Source: an uncultured Bacteroidota bacterium (lineage in GTDB: Bacteria; Bacteroidota; Bacteroidia; Chitinophagales; Chitinophagaceae). Taken from it: DNA of 45,622 nucleotides. Positions 26,596 through 36,143 of the stretch are shown here, in pieces. Position 1 is the first letter of the stretch. The number at the start of each line of letters is the position of its first letter. A model generated the notes under the pieces. It was not told the origin of the DNA. It saw only the letters and a list, made by a program, of their open reading frames with translations, and made no database searches. The stretch spans positions 1 to 45,622 of the forward strand of contig CALEZD010000066.1 of assembly GCA_937928385.1 (NCBI GenBank), given 5' to 3'. Position numbers and translations under genes: made by a program.

Positions 26596-27802
26596 AAGTA
26601 TCTTCCGTGTTTTTTAAGTATTCTCCTTTTTCTTTTTTGAAAAACATAAGTCCTACCATCATCAGCAAACTGGTAAGCACGACTATGTAGAAGATGATAC
26701 CCACCTTGAAATTGGTCAGTTGTTTTTCAACCGGGATGCTATAAAACAGCAGTATAGTCACCAATCCCCTTGGCATAAGGAATAATTCCGGAAAGAGGTT
26801 CGCCTTTAGTATCAGCCTGAGATATATGTACCTGACAGTTAACAAGAGCATTACGATTAACGTGCCGATAGTAATCACATCCGGTTCAATTACTACTTTC
26901 AGGTTGATGGTATAGCCGAAGATAATGAAGAAAAAAGTCCTGATAAGGAAAGACGTTTCGGCAGTGACTGTTTTCATTAAGCCTTGTATGCTTTGCAGGT
27001 TTTGTATAGGTATTATTTTAGCTAACCCGCCCTTTACCAGCAGATTACTGTTATTAAGCAGAATGCCGAACACTAATATGATCAGGAGAGCTGGAAGGTG
27101 AATCAACTCGCCGGAAGCATATACTATAGACAGTATTGCAAAGACCAGGAAAAACTTCAATACCCCCTCTATTTTTGAAAGCATGTATATGAGCAATAGC
27201 GAGGCAATGGCAGATATGAGAATGGCAAGACCGATACGGCCTGCAAATATCATAGTGGACTGGAAGTTCAGCACGTTGTTCATCACCATGTAGTTGAATA
27301 CAAGGATGCCCAATATGTCAGAAAACGATGCTTCGTAAATGATGAACTCTTTCTTGAGTGCGGGTAAATGACTGGTACTGGGGATTACTATTGCACTGCT
27401 GATGATACTAAGTGGAACGGCATAAATAAAGGATTTATCAATGGGTTCGCCCAGCCAGTAAACAAGTAAAAAGGTAATACCTACAGCCGATATAATAAAT
27501 ATAAAAAGGGCGGAAAAAAACGAGTTGCGAATGAGGCTTAGTTTTTCTCTGTGTACATCCAGATCCAGCGCAGCTTCCAGTACAATCATAATAAGCCCTA
27601 CCGCACCGAGTACACGCACCAATGGTTCTACTTCATAGTTGATGAAGCCGTACTGTGTAGCCAGGTACTTGATGCCAATACCTGTGGCAATAAGCAGCAA
27701 GACTGATGGTATATTAGTTTTCTTACTGATAACAGTGAAGAAATAACTTAATATAACGATGCTGCTGAGCAGTATTACTATTACATAAGAATTCAATTGC
27801 AT
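26588..27802 (-). CDS. Cation:proton antiporter, CPA family (NhaP-like)
   Basis: This 404-residue protein is almost entirely made of hydrophobic helices, about 11-12 of them. It has the CPA1-type discontinuous helix region SIISSAIVIPSTSHLPALKKE, followed by YEASFSDILGILVFN. In the latter the usual ND (electroneutral) or DD (electrogenic) pair of the ion site reads Ser-Asp. It probably exchanges Na+ or K+ for H+ across the inner membrane. No soluble C-terminal domain is present. Confidence 0.8.
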   Translation of the reverse strand: MQLNSYVIVILLSSIVILSYFFTVISKKTNIPSVLLLIATGIGIKYLATQYGFINYEVEPLVRVLGAVGLIMIVLEAALDLDVHREKLSLIRNSFFSALFIFIISAVGITFLLVYWLGEPIDKSFIYAVPLSIISSAIVIPSTSHLPALKKEFIIYEASFSDILGILVFNYMVMNNVLNFQSTMIFAGRIGLAILISAIASLLLIYMLSKIEGVLKFFLVFAILSIVYASGELIHLPALLIILVFGILLNNSNLLVKGGLAKIIPIQNLQSIQGLMKTVTAETSFLIRTFFFIIFGYTINLKVVIEPDVITIGTLIVMLLLTVRYIYLRLILKANLFPELFLMPRGLVTILLFYSIPVEKQLTNFKVGIIFYIVVLTSLLMMVGLMFFKKEKGEYLKNTEDTFI

Positions 27803-27898
27803 GTGCTTTAGTATGTTTTCTGTTCCTGCCTGATGTACTGAAAAAATCTGTATTTATGTCCGTAACCTGTTCTAAAATAAGCAATTAATATTAAAGGG

Positions 27899-29992
27899 CT
27901 ATTTTTTGCTCACTACCACCCATTCATCCAGCTTAACTGTAAAGGGCATTTTGCCAATAGTCACCACGGCTTTTTTGTCTTTTATACCGGTGACAATACC
28001 TACCTGGTGATTGGTTTTATGGCGGACGTAGTTGCCAACTTCCGGTTTGCCGCCAACAATTTTATAGTTCTTATCGGCTTTTTTAGCCAGGGCTGCATTG
28101 GCCTGTACCTGTTTCTTTTTAAACAGTACGATTTCTGCAGCTTCTATTACTTCCTGCTTATTATCAGCTTTTTTCCAGTCCTGTATTATCTGTTTAAACT
28201 TCCGTTCCATATCACGCAGGTATTCCAGTTCTTCTTTCTTTACCTGGTTCTGCAGTTTGATGGTATTGTATTGCTGCTTTAGTTTCTCTTTATCTGCCAG
28301 TTCTTCGTATTTCTTTTTCGATTGTTCGTTTTCCTTTATCAGTTTATCCAGTTCCTTTTCTTTCTGCCCCAACCTTACTGCCTGCTGTTCTGTTTTCAGC
28401 AACATCTTATCCAGTTTGAAGTGTCCGCGTTCCGTCAGTTCACGCGCACGTTCTATTATCTTTGGCGAGAGGCCGCTACGTTGGGCGATGGCAAATGTGT
28501 AGGAACTGCCGGGTTTGCCAATGGTCAGCTCATAGAGAGGCTCCAGTTTATCTTCATCAAAGGCCATAGCCCCGTTTACAATGCCCTGTACTTTCCCCGC
28601 CATCACTTTCAGGTTCAGGTAGTGGGTGGTAATAATGCCTAATGCATGTTTTGCTGCCAGTTCTTCTACAATAGCTTCAGCAAATGAGCCGCCCAGGTTG
28701 GGGTCGGAGCCGCTACCCAATTCGTCGATAAAGAACAGGGTTTTACCATTGGCGTAATCCATGAAATACTTCATGTCGCGCAGATGAGCGCTGTACGTAC
28801 TCAGTTCATGCTCTATACTCTGGGTGTCGCCTATATGTATCATCAGCTGCTTGAAGATGCCTATTTCTGATGTGCTGTCCACAGGCACCAGCAATCCTGA
28901 TTGTGCCATCAGTTGTATCAGTCCCGCTGTCTTCATCGTTACTGTTTTGCCACCTGCGTTTGGCCCGCTGATAATCAGGATACGTTGGTTGCGGTCGAGT
29001 TTTATATTGAGCGGGAAGGTGGTTTTGCCTTGCTGATGGTTGTGCAAGAGCAGCAGCGGATGATAAGCCTTGACCAATTCGAGGCCGGGGTGGGGACTGA
29101 GGCGCGGCATATTGCCGTTGATGTCCTGTGCAAAGAGTGCTTTTGCCCTGATGAAATCATATAAGCCACTGATGTGGTAATAGGTATCCAGTTGTGGATG
29201 AAAGACGGATAATTGCTCTGTGGTTGATGCCAGTATGCGTTGTATTTCTTTTGCTTCTGCACGCTCCAGGCTGAATACCTCGTTGTTCAGTTCTATAGTT
29301 GCTTCGGGCTCTATGAATACGGTACGTTGGCTATCGCTCTCGCCGTGGAGTATGCCTTTCACTATGCGTTTATGTTCCGCAAATACCGCAACGGTACGCC
29401 TGCCGTTCAGGAAGCTTTCTGCAATATCAGCCAGGTAGCCCTCCTTGTTCAGTTTACGGAGTATGCCCTCAAATATCTTGCGCAGCTGCTGTCGCTTATT
29501 GGCCAGTTCGTTACGGATGCTCATCAACTCTCGCGATGCATTGTCCCTCACCATACCTGTGTCATCTATTACCGATGTTATGAGGTCTGCAATCCTTTTG
29601 TCATAAGTGATGTGCTCGCAGATAGCCCGCAGGTGTTTGTAAAGACCCTCGTGTTTGCTGAACCAGACAAGGATATCCTTCATATTAACCGCCAGTTTCT
29701 TAAAAGCCAGCAATTGCTCGCCACTTAGTACCGAACGGGGTATGGACAACAGTTTTAATTCCTTCTGTACATTGGTAGTAAAGTCGTTGGGAAAGTAATC
29801 GCCGCCACTCAGCAGCATTTTGTATTCATACGCCTGCTGCAGTTCCTTTTCTACATATTCGAGCCGGGTATGAAAACGTAGATTGTCTACCTGCTCATGT
29901 GCGGCATCTGTCCTGCACTTTTTATGCAACAGGGTACGTATTTTATCAAACTCTAATGCTTCAGCCGCCCTTTCGGGGTACAGTTGTATCAT
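27899..29992 (-). CDS. mutS2: MutS2-type ATPase lacking the Smr nuclease domain
   Basis: This 697-residue protein has the MutS core and clamp helices, a Walker A (ISGPNAGGKTVTMKT, ~342-356) and a Walker B (TLFFIDELGSGSDPN), then the coiled-coil insertion (~520-620) and a small KOW/SH3-like end (VGNYVRHKTNHQVGIVTGI). MutS2 proteins act on recombination intermediates or, in some bacteria, on collided ribosomes. The usual C-terminal Smr endonuclease domain is absent and the protein is about 80 residues shorter than the common form. A TAAATTTG -7 box lies on this strand at 30019-30012. Confidence 0.88.
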   Translation of the reverse strand: MIQLYPERAAEALEFDKIRTLLHKKCRTDAAHEQVDNLRFHTRLEYVEKELQQAYEYKMLLSGGDYFPNDFTTNVQKELKLLSIPRSVLSGEQLLAFKKLAVNMKDILVWFSKHEGLYKHLRAICEHITYDKRIADLITSVIDDTGMVRDNASRELMSIRNELANKRQQLRKIFEGILRKLNKEGYLADIAESFLNGRRTVAVFAEHKRIVKGILHGESDSQRTVFIEPEATIELNNEVFSLERAEAKEIQRILASTTEQLSVFHPQLDTYYHISGLYDFIRAKALFAQDINGNMPRLSPHPGLELVKAYHPLLLLHNHQQGKTTFPLNIKLDRNQRILIISGPNAGGKTVTMKTAGLIQLMAQSGLLVPVDSTSEIGIFKQLMIHIGDTQSIEHELSTYSAHLRDMKYFMDYANGKTLFFIDELGSGSDPNLGGSFAEAIVEELAAKHALGIITTHYLNLKVMAGKVQGIVNGAMAFDEDKLEPLYELTIGKPGSSYTFAIAQRSGLSPKIIERARELTERGHFKLDKMLLKTEQQAVRLGQKEKELDKLIKENEQSKKKYEELADKEKLKQQYNTIKLQNQVKKEELEYLRDMERKFKQIIQDWKKADNKQEVIEAAEIVLFKKKQVQANAALAKKADKNYKIVGGKPEVGNYVRHKTNHQVGIVTGIKDKKAVVTIGKMPFTVKLDEWVVVSKK

Positions 29993-30011
29993 ACAATCGT
30001 GCTCAGGATGA

Positions 30012-30019
30012 CAAATTTA
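30012..30019 (-). promoter_or_regulatory. Candidate -7 box for the mutS2 gene
   Basis: TAAATTTG on the minus strand is a perfect TAnnTTTG match, ending 19 bp before the start codon. No TTG is seen at the right -33 distance. Confidence 0.4.
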
Positions 30020-30083
30020 GTATAACAAAGCCTTATGATAAGGATAATGATAAATCCGTTATATTGCGGTTGGTACGAATATC

Positions 30084-33000
30084 ATGAATAACTACGATCT
30101 GCTTATATCTTCTTTAGATGCATTTATACGGAAGTATTATGCCAACAAGCTCATCAGGGGCATCCTGGTGTTTCTTACCTGTATCCTTTTGTTTGTACTC
30201 ACCGTAACGGTGAGCGAATATTACTTGTACCTGCCGGCTTGGTTGCGCACTATCATAGCCTTATTGTTTGTAATAGGTGGCCTCAGTGCCCTGGTTGCAT
30301 GGGTTGTTATTCCAATAACTAAAATGGCCAGGCTGGGTAAGGTCATCAGCCATGAGCAGGCGGCGGTCATAATAGGACAGCATTTTACCGATGTAAGTGA
30401 CAAACTGCTGAACATACTGCAACTAAAGAAGAATACGGATACATACGCCAGCAGGGAGCTGATAGAAGCCAGTATCGAACAGAAAGCCAAACAACTGGCA
30501 GTAGTACCCGTGGTCTCAGCTATCGACCTGAGTAAGAACAGGAAATATTTGCCTTACCTGCTACCCGTGCTGTTAGCGGGCATATTTATGCTGGTAGCTG
30601 CCCCCAATATATTCCGCGATGCGTCTGCCAGGTTGCTGCAGCCTACCAAAACTTTTGAAAAACCCGCACCATTCAAATTTATTATAAAAACAAAACAACT
30701 CAGGGCCGTACGCAACAGCGATTTTACCATCGAAGCTACAACTGAGGGTGATGTATTGCCTGCCGACCTTTCGGTAGCCATTGGCAACGATATTGTGCCG
30801 ATGACATCAAAAGGTAATAACCTGTTTAGCTATACTTTCAGAAACCCCACAGAAGTGGTGGAGTTCAGGCTGTATGCGGCAGGATATTATTCGCAACCAT
30901 ATACGCTACAGGTTGTTCAGAAACCGACTCTGAAATCATTTAAAGTATCGCTGGATTATCCCGGCTATACCGGCAGGACAGATGAACAGGTAAGCAGCCT
31001 GGGGGATATGACTATACCCGTAGGCACTACAGTAAGCTGGGACTTTGTGGCTGAACACACTGATAAGGTAGCCATACGGATGGGGAATGGCACGGAAAAA
31101 ATATTTGAACAAGAAAATAATAACTGGTCGACCCAATACAGGTTTATGGCCGATACGGTTTATACCCTGGTACTTAGCAACAAGAAAACATCTGTTACCG
31201 ATACGTTTAATTATTATGTAAAGGTCATACCTGACGAGCATCCTGTGCTGCAACTGGAGGAATACAGGGATTCAGTATCGGGAGAGCAGGTATTGCTGAA
31301 CGGTAATGCGGGTGATGATTATGGGATCAGCCAGGTGCTGTTTCATTATGCCATCAACAATCAGCAGAACAAGGAGCTGAAAAAAGGCAAGACGTCTTTG
31401 AATATCACACGGGGTGCATTAACAACCTTTCAACACTACTTTGATATACAGGAGCTGAACCTGCAGCCCGGGCAAAAACTAAGCTATTATATAGAAGCAT
31501 GGGATAACGATGGGGTACACGGCAGCAAGGCAACCCGTAGCGAGATAATGGAGTACAGGATGTATGATAAAGAACAATTAGACTCTGCCATCAACGCCAA
31601 TTCGCAACAGATAAATTCAGGACTGAGCAATAGCTCGCAACGATCTGAACAACTGGAAGAAGAATATAAAGAAATGCAGAGCCGCCTGCTGAAGAGCAAT
31701 GACATGGACTGGGAGCAACAGGAGAGCCTGCAGAATATGATGAAGATGCAGGAGAGCCTGCAAAACGAGATGAAGGCTGTGAAAAAGCGTTTTGACGAAC
31801 AGTTGCAGCAAAGTGAGCAGAAAGAATATAGTGACAACCTGAAAGAGAAACAAGAGCAGCTGAAAAAACAGATAGACAACCTGCTGAATAAAGAATTGCA
31901 GGAGCAGATGAAGAAGTTGCAGGAGCTGATGGCCAAACTGAATAAGGAACAGGCGCTGAAAACTATGCAGCAACTTGAGCAGCAGAACAAGCTCTTTAAA
32001 ATGGATATGGAGCGCATGCAGGAGCTGATGAAGAAGATGGAAATGCAGATGCGCCTGGAAGATATGGCCAATAAGATGGATGAACTGGCTAATAAAGAAC
32101 TTGGCCTGAAGGAGCAGACTGACAAAAAATCTGAGGGTAATGATGCATTGAATAAGAAGCAGGAAGACATCAAAAAGGATTTGGAAGATGCGATGAGTAA
32201 GGACATGAAGGAGATGGAAAAGCTGGCTAAGGAAATGAAGGATGGAAAGGAAATGGATGAAGAGAAGAAGCTGGGAGAACAGGCCAAACAGGAAATGGAA
32301 CAAAGCAGCGAAGAACTAGAGCAAAATCAAAACAGCAAAGCCAGCCAGTCGCAGAGCAAGGCGGCACAGAACCTGCAGCAGATGGCGCAAAGCATGAGAA
32401 GCGCTGCCGCAGGTATGGATATGGACCAGCTCACCAAAGATATCCGTGCAGTAAGGCAGATACTCAGCAACCTGATGCGCCTCTCTTTTGACCAGGAAAA
32501 GCTGATGGGAGATATTAGAGATGTAAACCTGGCCAGCCAGGGCTATGTAGCCAAACAACAGGAGCAAAACAGGCTGCATGATAACTCTAAAATGATACGC
32601 GACAGTTTGTTTGAAATGAGTAAGGATATGTTTCAACTGGCTACGACCGTCAATAAAGAAACAACTGAGCTGGAAAAGAACATGCGCCTGACAGTTGAAG
32701 CTATAGAAGGCAGGCGTGTGGGCGATGCCGTTACGCGACAGCAATATGTAATGACACATACCAACAACCTGGCTTTGATGCTGAATGAGGTATTAGGTAA
32801 CTTACTGTCTATGCAAAACCAGGCGCAATCTGAGAGTGCCGGTGCATGTATGAAACCCGGTGGCAAGAAACCCAAACCTGGCCCGGGGCAGCAATTGAGC
32901 GATGTAATAACTAAACAAAAAGACCTGGGTAATGCCATGCAGCAAATGCAGAATGCTATGCAGCGAAAAAAAGCTGGCCAGCAAGGTGAACAGGGTGAAG

Positions 33001-33476
33001 AAGGCAAAGAGGGTCAGAAGGGAAAGCCCGGTGAGCAGGAATATGGCGATGCTGAACAATTAGCCCGGTTGGCCCAGCAACAGGCAGCCATACGCAGGCA
33101 GTTGCAGGAGTTAAACAGCCTGTTGAACAGTCGTGGGCTGGGTGACGCTGCTAAAGAGCTAAGGGAGATACAGGAAGAAATGGACAGGAATGAAACCCAA
33201 TTGGTGAACCGCAGGCTGGGCAGCGAACTGTTGCAGCGCCAGAAAGAAATACTGACACGCCTGTTGGAGGCTGAAAAATCTATACGTGAACAACAACAGG
33301 ACGATAAACGCTCATCTAAAACAGCTGATGAAATAAGCAGGCCTGTGCCTCCTGAACTGGAAAAGTATATGAATGATCGTAAACAGCTGATGGAGCAATA
33401 CAAAACAGCACCACCTGTATTGAAGCCATACTATCAGCGCCTGGTGCAGGATTATTATAAACTCTTAGGTATATAA
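30084..33476 (+). CDS. DUF4175 family membrane-anchored coiled-coil protein
   Basis: This 1130-residue protein has an N-terminal pair of transmembrane helices (about 23-45 and 50-75), a third helix near 153-173 and a periplasmic beta-rich region (about 200-480). A very long Gln/Glu/Lys/Met-rich coiled coil (~500-760) follows. The C-terminal part is low-complexity, with KPGPGQQ and Gly/Glu/Lys-rich stretches near 930-985, followed by more helices. This is the layout of DUF4175, a Bacteroidota family of unknown function. The neighbouring divergent gene is mutS2. Confidence 0.8.
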   Translation: MNNYDLLISSLDAFIRKYYANKLIRGILVFLTCILLFVLTVTVSEYYLYLPAWLRTIIALLFVIGGLSALVAWVVIPITKMARLGKVISHEQAAVIIGQHFTDVSDKLLNILQLKKNTDTYASRELIEASIEQKAKQLAVVPVVSAIDLSKNRKYLPYLLPVLLAGIFMLVAAPNIFRDASARLLQPTKTFEKPAPFKFIIKTKQLRAVRNSDFTIEATTEGDVLPADLSVAIGNDIVPMTSKGNNLFSYTFRNPTEVVEFRLYAAGYYSQPYTLQVVQKPTLKSFKVSLDYPGYTGRTDEQVSSLGDMTIPVGTTVSWDFVAEHTDKVAIRMGNGTEKIFEQENNNWSTQYRFMADTVYTLVLSNKKTSVTDTFNYYVKVIPDEHPVLQLEEYRDSVSGEQVLLNGNAGDDYGISQVLFHYAINNQQNKELKKGKTSLNITRGALTTFQHYFDIQELNLQPGQKLSYYIEAWDNDGVHGSKATRSEIMEYRMYDKEQLDSAINANSQQINSGLSNSSQRSEQLEEEYKEMQSRLLKSNDMDWEQQESLQNMMKMQESLQNEMKAVKKRFDEQLQQSEQKEYSDNLKEKQEQLKKQIDNLLNKELQEQMKKLQELMAKLNKEQALKTMQQLEQQNKLFKMDMERMQELMKKMEMQMRLEDMANKMDELANKELGLKEQTDKKSEGNDALNKKQEDIKKDLEDAMSKDMKEMEKLAKEMKDGKEMDEEKKLGEQAKQEMEQSSEELEQNQNSKASQSQSKAAQNLQQMAQSMRSAAAGMDMDQLTKDIRAVRQILSNLMRLSFDQEKLMGDIRDVNLASQGYVAKQQEQNRLHDNSKMIRDSLFEMSKDMFQLATTVNKETTELEKNMRLTVEAIEGRRVGDAVTRQQYVMTHTNNLALMLNEVLGNLLSMQNQAQSESAGACMKPGGKKPKPGPGQQLSDVITKQKDLGNAMQQMQNAMQRKKAGQQGEQGEEGKEGQKGKPGEQEYGDAEQLARLAQQQAAIRRQLQELNSLLNSRGLGDAAKELREIQEEMDRNETQLVNRRLGSELLQRQKEILTRLLEAEKSIREQQQDDKRSSKTADEISRPVPPELEKYMNDRKQLMEQYKTAPPVLKPYYQRLVQDYYKLLGI

Positions 33477-33664
33477 AATAATATACCATTTTAATTCAGA
33501 AAAGCAAGTTTTTTCGATTAAACTATTTTAATATTTAGACGAACAAAAAAAAACATTTTGTCCGTTTATTGTTAAAGTATTTTAAATCAATTTATTATAA
33601 CCAACTTTTGCAAGATATGGTGTGTCTGAATGGTTATAAGAGATAGTTTAGCTGTTATAGCCTG

Positions 33665-33695
33665 TTGCTTTGGCAGAAAAATTGCTTTAACTTTC
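33665..33695 (+). promoter_or_regulatory. Candidate promoter for the small membrane protein gene
   Basis: TTG (33665-33667), 20 bp and TAACTTTC (33688-33695, TAnnTTT with C for G) form a plausible promoter in the 247-bp AT-rich gap after the DUF4175 gene. Nothing else clear lies in that gap; an imperfect stem at ~33539-33567 is too weak to call. Confidence 0.4.
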
Positions 33696-33723
33696 ATATA
33701 GTTCATTTTTAAACAATTAAATC

Positions 33724-34197
33724 GTGCCTATGATATTCTCAAGAACTTACCGGTACGTTTCCGCTGCTTCAGAAGAAGACCTGAAAGGACGCCTACTTGG
33801 CAAACACATGAAGGTTCATGATATGGACTTTGAAGTGTCTGAAAAGGGCCGGATGCTCAAAATTATTCCGCATGCAGAAACAGAAACCGGCATTAAAACA
33901 TTGCCGATAACACATGTAGAGTTTAAAGGAAAGGGGGGTAAAACCCAGGTAGTAGTAACTGCTAAAATGCGCAAAATTGATTCAGGCGGGCCGATGCTGA
34001 TTATGGTATTTGTTTCGTTCCTGATCATTGCGGCATTATTGCTCATGATTTTTGGCGGGGTAAAGTACAATAGCTATACCTATACATTAGGTGCAATCGG
34101 GTTGCTGATTTTCGGTGTATTCTGGACAAGGATGCAAACCGGGTATTTCGATTACATCCGCAAAATCAGAGATTTTGTGAAAAAACAAGCGGCCTAG
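33724..34197 (+). CDS. Small membrane protein of unknown function
   Basis: This 157-residue protein reads from GTG 33724, or 155 residues from ATG 33730; the two cannot be separated by sequence. A soluble front of about 85 residues with alternating beta-like segments is followed by two transmembrane helices (about 90-112 and 117-135) and a short basic tail. I do not recognise a family. It lies alone between the DUF4175 gene and a convergent thiol-protein gene. Confidence 0.6.
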   Translation: MPMIFSRTYRYVSAASEEDLKGRLLGKHMKVHDMDFEVSEKGRMLKIIPHAETETGIKTLPITHVEFKGKGGKTQVVVTAKMRKIDSGGPMLIMVFVSFLIIAALLLMIFGGVKYNSYTYTLGAIGLLIFGVFWTRMQTGYFDYIRKIRDFVKKQAA

Positions 34198-34269
34198 TTA
34201 CGCCTTTAAACTACTGCTTTTTATTTTGTTGCGCACACTTGAAAATGTGCAACAGGGAGATTGTTCACC

Positions 34270-34824
34270 CTACTTTACATAAGGTTCAAGGGCATCAAAT
34301 TGTACTACGCCTGAGAAAATCTTAACCAACTTCCTGTCCTTGTCGTATATGTTAATCTGTGGCAGGGCAGTATAGTTGAAAGTTTTATCAATAAAACCGG
34401 CGCTATCTACCCCAACTGTTATTTCGGGGTATTTTGAATATCGAGTAACGTTGTTGTAAAATTCAAGATAGTCGATCATAGAGGGTGCGGCTACCAGTAG
34501 CAGTTTTGTGTCTTTGAGCTGCTCGATATTCTTTTCCAGGATAGTTGTTTCTTCCTGGCAGTGGTCGCATGTAGGGTTAAACATCATTACCAGCAGGTTC
34601 TTATGGCTTTTGAAGTCTTTATCCGTAAACTTCTCTCCCGTACGGGTGGTTATTTTTAATGGTGGCAACGGTGCGCCAATAGCCTTGTAATCTATCTTTG
34701 CGGTATCGGCAACAACTTGTTCCGTATCGCCTTTGTTCTTTTTCTTCTTCCTGTCTTTTTTTTGCGCGTAGGCAACTGCCACAGTGCTTAAAAGCAGGGT
34801 AATAAACAGTAATTTGCGTAACAT
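34270..34824 (-). CDS. Secreted thioredoxin-like (TlpA/AhpC-TSA type) protein
   Basis: This 184-residue protein has a signal peptide (MLRKLLFITLLLSTVAVAYAQ), a very basic linker (KKDRKKKKNK) and a thioredoxin fold with the active-site motif NPTCDHCQEE and the cis-proline loop ALPQINIYD. It probably reduces or oxidises disulfides in the periplasm, as TlpA/ResA-type proteins do. The strongly basic stretch straight after the signal peptide is unusual. It is divergent from rarA. Confidence 0.85.
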   Translation of the reverse strand: MLRKLLFITLLLSTVAVAYAQKKDRKKKKNKGDTEQVVADTAKIDYKAIGAPLPPLKITTRTGEKFTDKDFKSHKNLLVMMFNPTCDHCQEETTILEKNIEQLKDTKLLLVAAPSMIDYLEFYNNVTRYSKYPEITVGVDSAGFIDKTFNYTALPQINIYDKDRKLVKIFSGVVQFDALEPYVK

Positions 34825-34871
34825 AGCAGCGAATATATGATTTTTGTTGTAAAGAGATTGCTAATAATACT

Positions 34872-36143
34872 ATGACACCATTATCTCAAATACCGTTGGC
34901 AGAAAGGGTGAGGCCGCAAAGCCTGGAAGAGTTTATAGGACAAGAACACCTGGTGGGCGAAGGGAAGGTATTGGAACAGATGTTGCGCAACCACAAAGCC
35001 CATTCCATATTGTTTTGGGGGCCGCCGGGCGTTGGTAAAACCACACTGGCCCAAATAATAGCCAATACGCTGGATATGCCTTTTTTTACCCTGAGCGCTA
35101 TAGATAGTGGGGTGAAGGAAGTGAGGGCGGTGATTGAAACAGCCCGTAAGTCAGGCCATGCACTGTTGTTTATTGATGAGATACACCGTTTTAACAAAGC
35201 CCAGCAAGATAGCCTGTTAGGGGCTGTGGAGAAGGGTATTATTACGCTTATAGGGGCTACAACGGAAAACCCCTCATTTGAAGTTATCAGCGCCTTGCTG
35301 AGCCGATGCCAGGTATATGTATTGAAACCATTGGAAGAAGAACACCTGAAGGCTATGGTGACACATGCCATGCAGCAGGATGCATGGTTGCAAAACCAGG
35401 CTGTAACTATTCAGGAATGGGAAGCGCTATTGCAACTGAGTGGTGGTGATGGCCGCAGATTGCTGAACCTGTTTGAACTGGTGGTAACATCACTACCTGA
35501 CGGAGGAAAGAATATAACTAATGCCGCAGTACAGGATATAGTGCAACGCAAAATGGCACTATATGATAAAACGGGAGAACAACACTATGATATTATCTCA
35601 GCGTTCATTAAGTCATTAAGAGGTAGTGACCCCAATGCGGCTGTATATTGGCTGGCACGCATGATAGAGGGTGGGGAAGACCCAAAATTTATAGCCCGCC
35701 GTATGGTGATACTGGCCAGTGAGGATATAGGCAACGCTAACCCTAATGCCTTATTGTTGGCCACAACTACATTCCAGGCTGTGCAAATGATTGGTTACCC
35801 CGAATGCAGGATTGTATTATCACAATGCGCCACTTATTTAGCCTCATCGGCTAAAAGCAATGCGGCGTATATGGCTATTAATAAGGCAGAGGCGCTCGTA
35901 AGAAAAACAGGTGACCTGCCTGTACCATTAACTATCCGCAATGCACCTACCAACCTGATGAAAAACCTGGACTATGGCAAGGGGTACCAATATGCACACG
36001 ACCATACAGGAAATTTTGTGCCGCACGAGTTTATGCCCGACCAGGTGAAAGGCACTAAGCTATACGACCCCGGCAATAATGCAGCCGAAAACCGCCTGCG
36101 TGAATACCTGAAAGGAAATTGGAAAGATAAGTATGGGTATTAA
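34872..36143 (+). CDS. rarA: Replication-associated recombination protein A (RarA/MgsA)
   Basis: This 423-residue AAA+ ATPase of the clamp-loader branch acts at stalled replication forks. It has the typical opening PLAERVRPQSLEEFIGQEHL, Walker A WGPPGVGKTT (~48-57), Walker B LLFIDEIHRFNK (~99) and the sensor regions GATTENPSFEV and SGGDGRRLLN. The C-terminal tetramerisation domain is also present (DPNAAVYWLARMIEGGEDP). The length matches the family. The stop abuts the convergent TonB-like gene with no gap. Confidence 0.95.
   Translation: MTPLSQIPLAERVRPQSLEEFIGQEHLVGEGKVLEQMLRNHKAHSILFWGPPGVGKTTLAQIIANTLDMPFFTLSAIDSGVKEVRAVIETARKSGHALLFIDEIHRFNKAQQDSLLGAVEKGIITLIGATTENPSFEVISALLSRCQVYVLKPLEEEHLKAMVTHAMQQDAWLQNQAVTIQEWEALLQLSGGDGRRLLNLFELVVTSLPDGGKNITNAAVQDIVQRKMALYDKTGEQHYDIISAFIKSLRGSDPNAAVYWLARMIEGGEDPKFIARRMVILASEDIGNANPNALLLATTTFQAVQMIGYPECRIVLSQCATYLASSAKSNAAYMAINKAEALVRKTGDLPVPLTIRNAPTNLMKNLDYGKGYQYAHDHTGNFVPHEFMPDQVKGTKLYDPGNNAAENRLREYLKGNWKDKYGY

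Noticed and set aside
31487..32287. Ser/Cys/Phe-rich open frames opposite the DUF4175 gene
   Set aside because: They are the complement of the Gln/Glu/Lys coiled-coil codons and have no independent support.
34228..34253. Hairpin between the small membrane protein and the thiol protein genes
   Set aside because: The stem has only 5 bp before a 2-nt bulge and no T-run follows on either strand.
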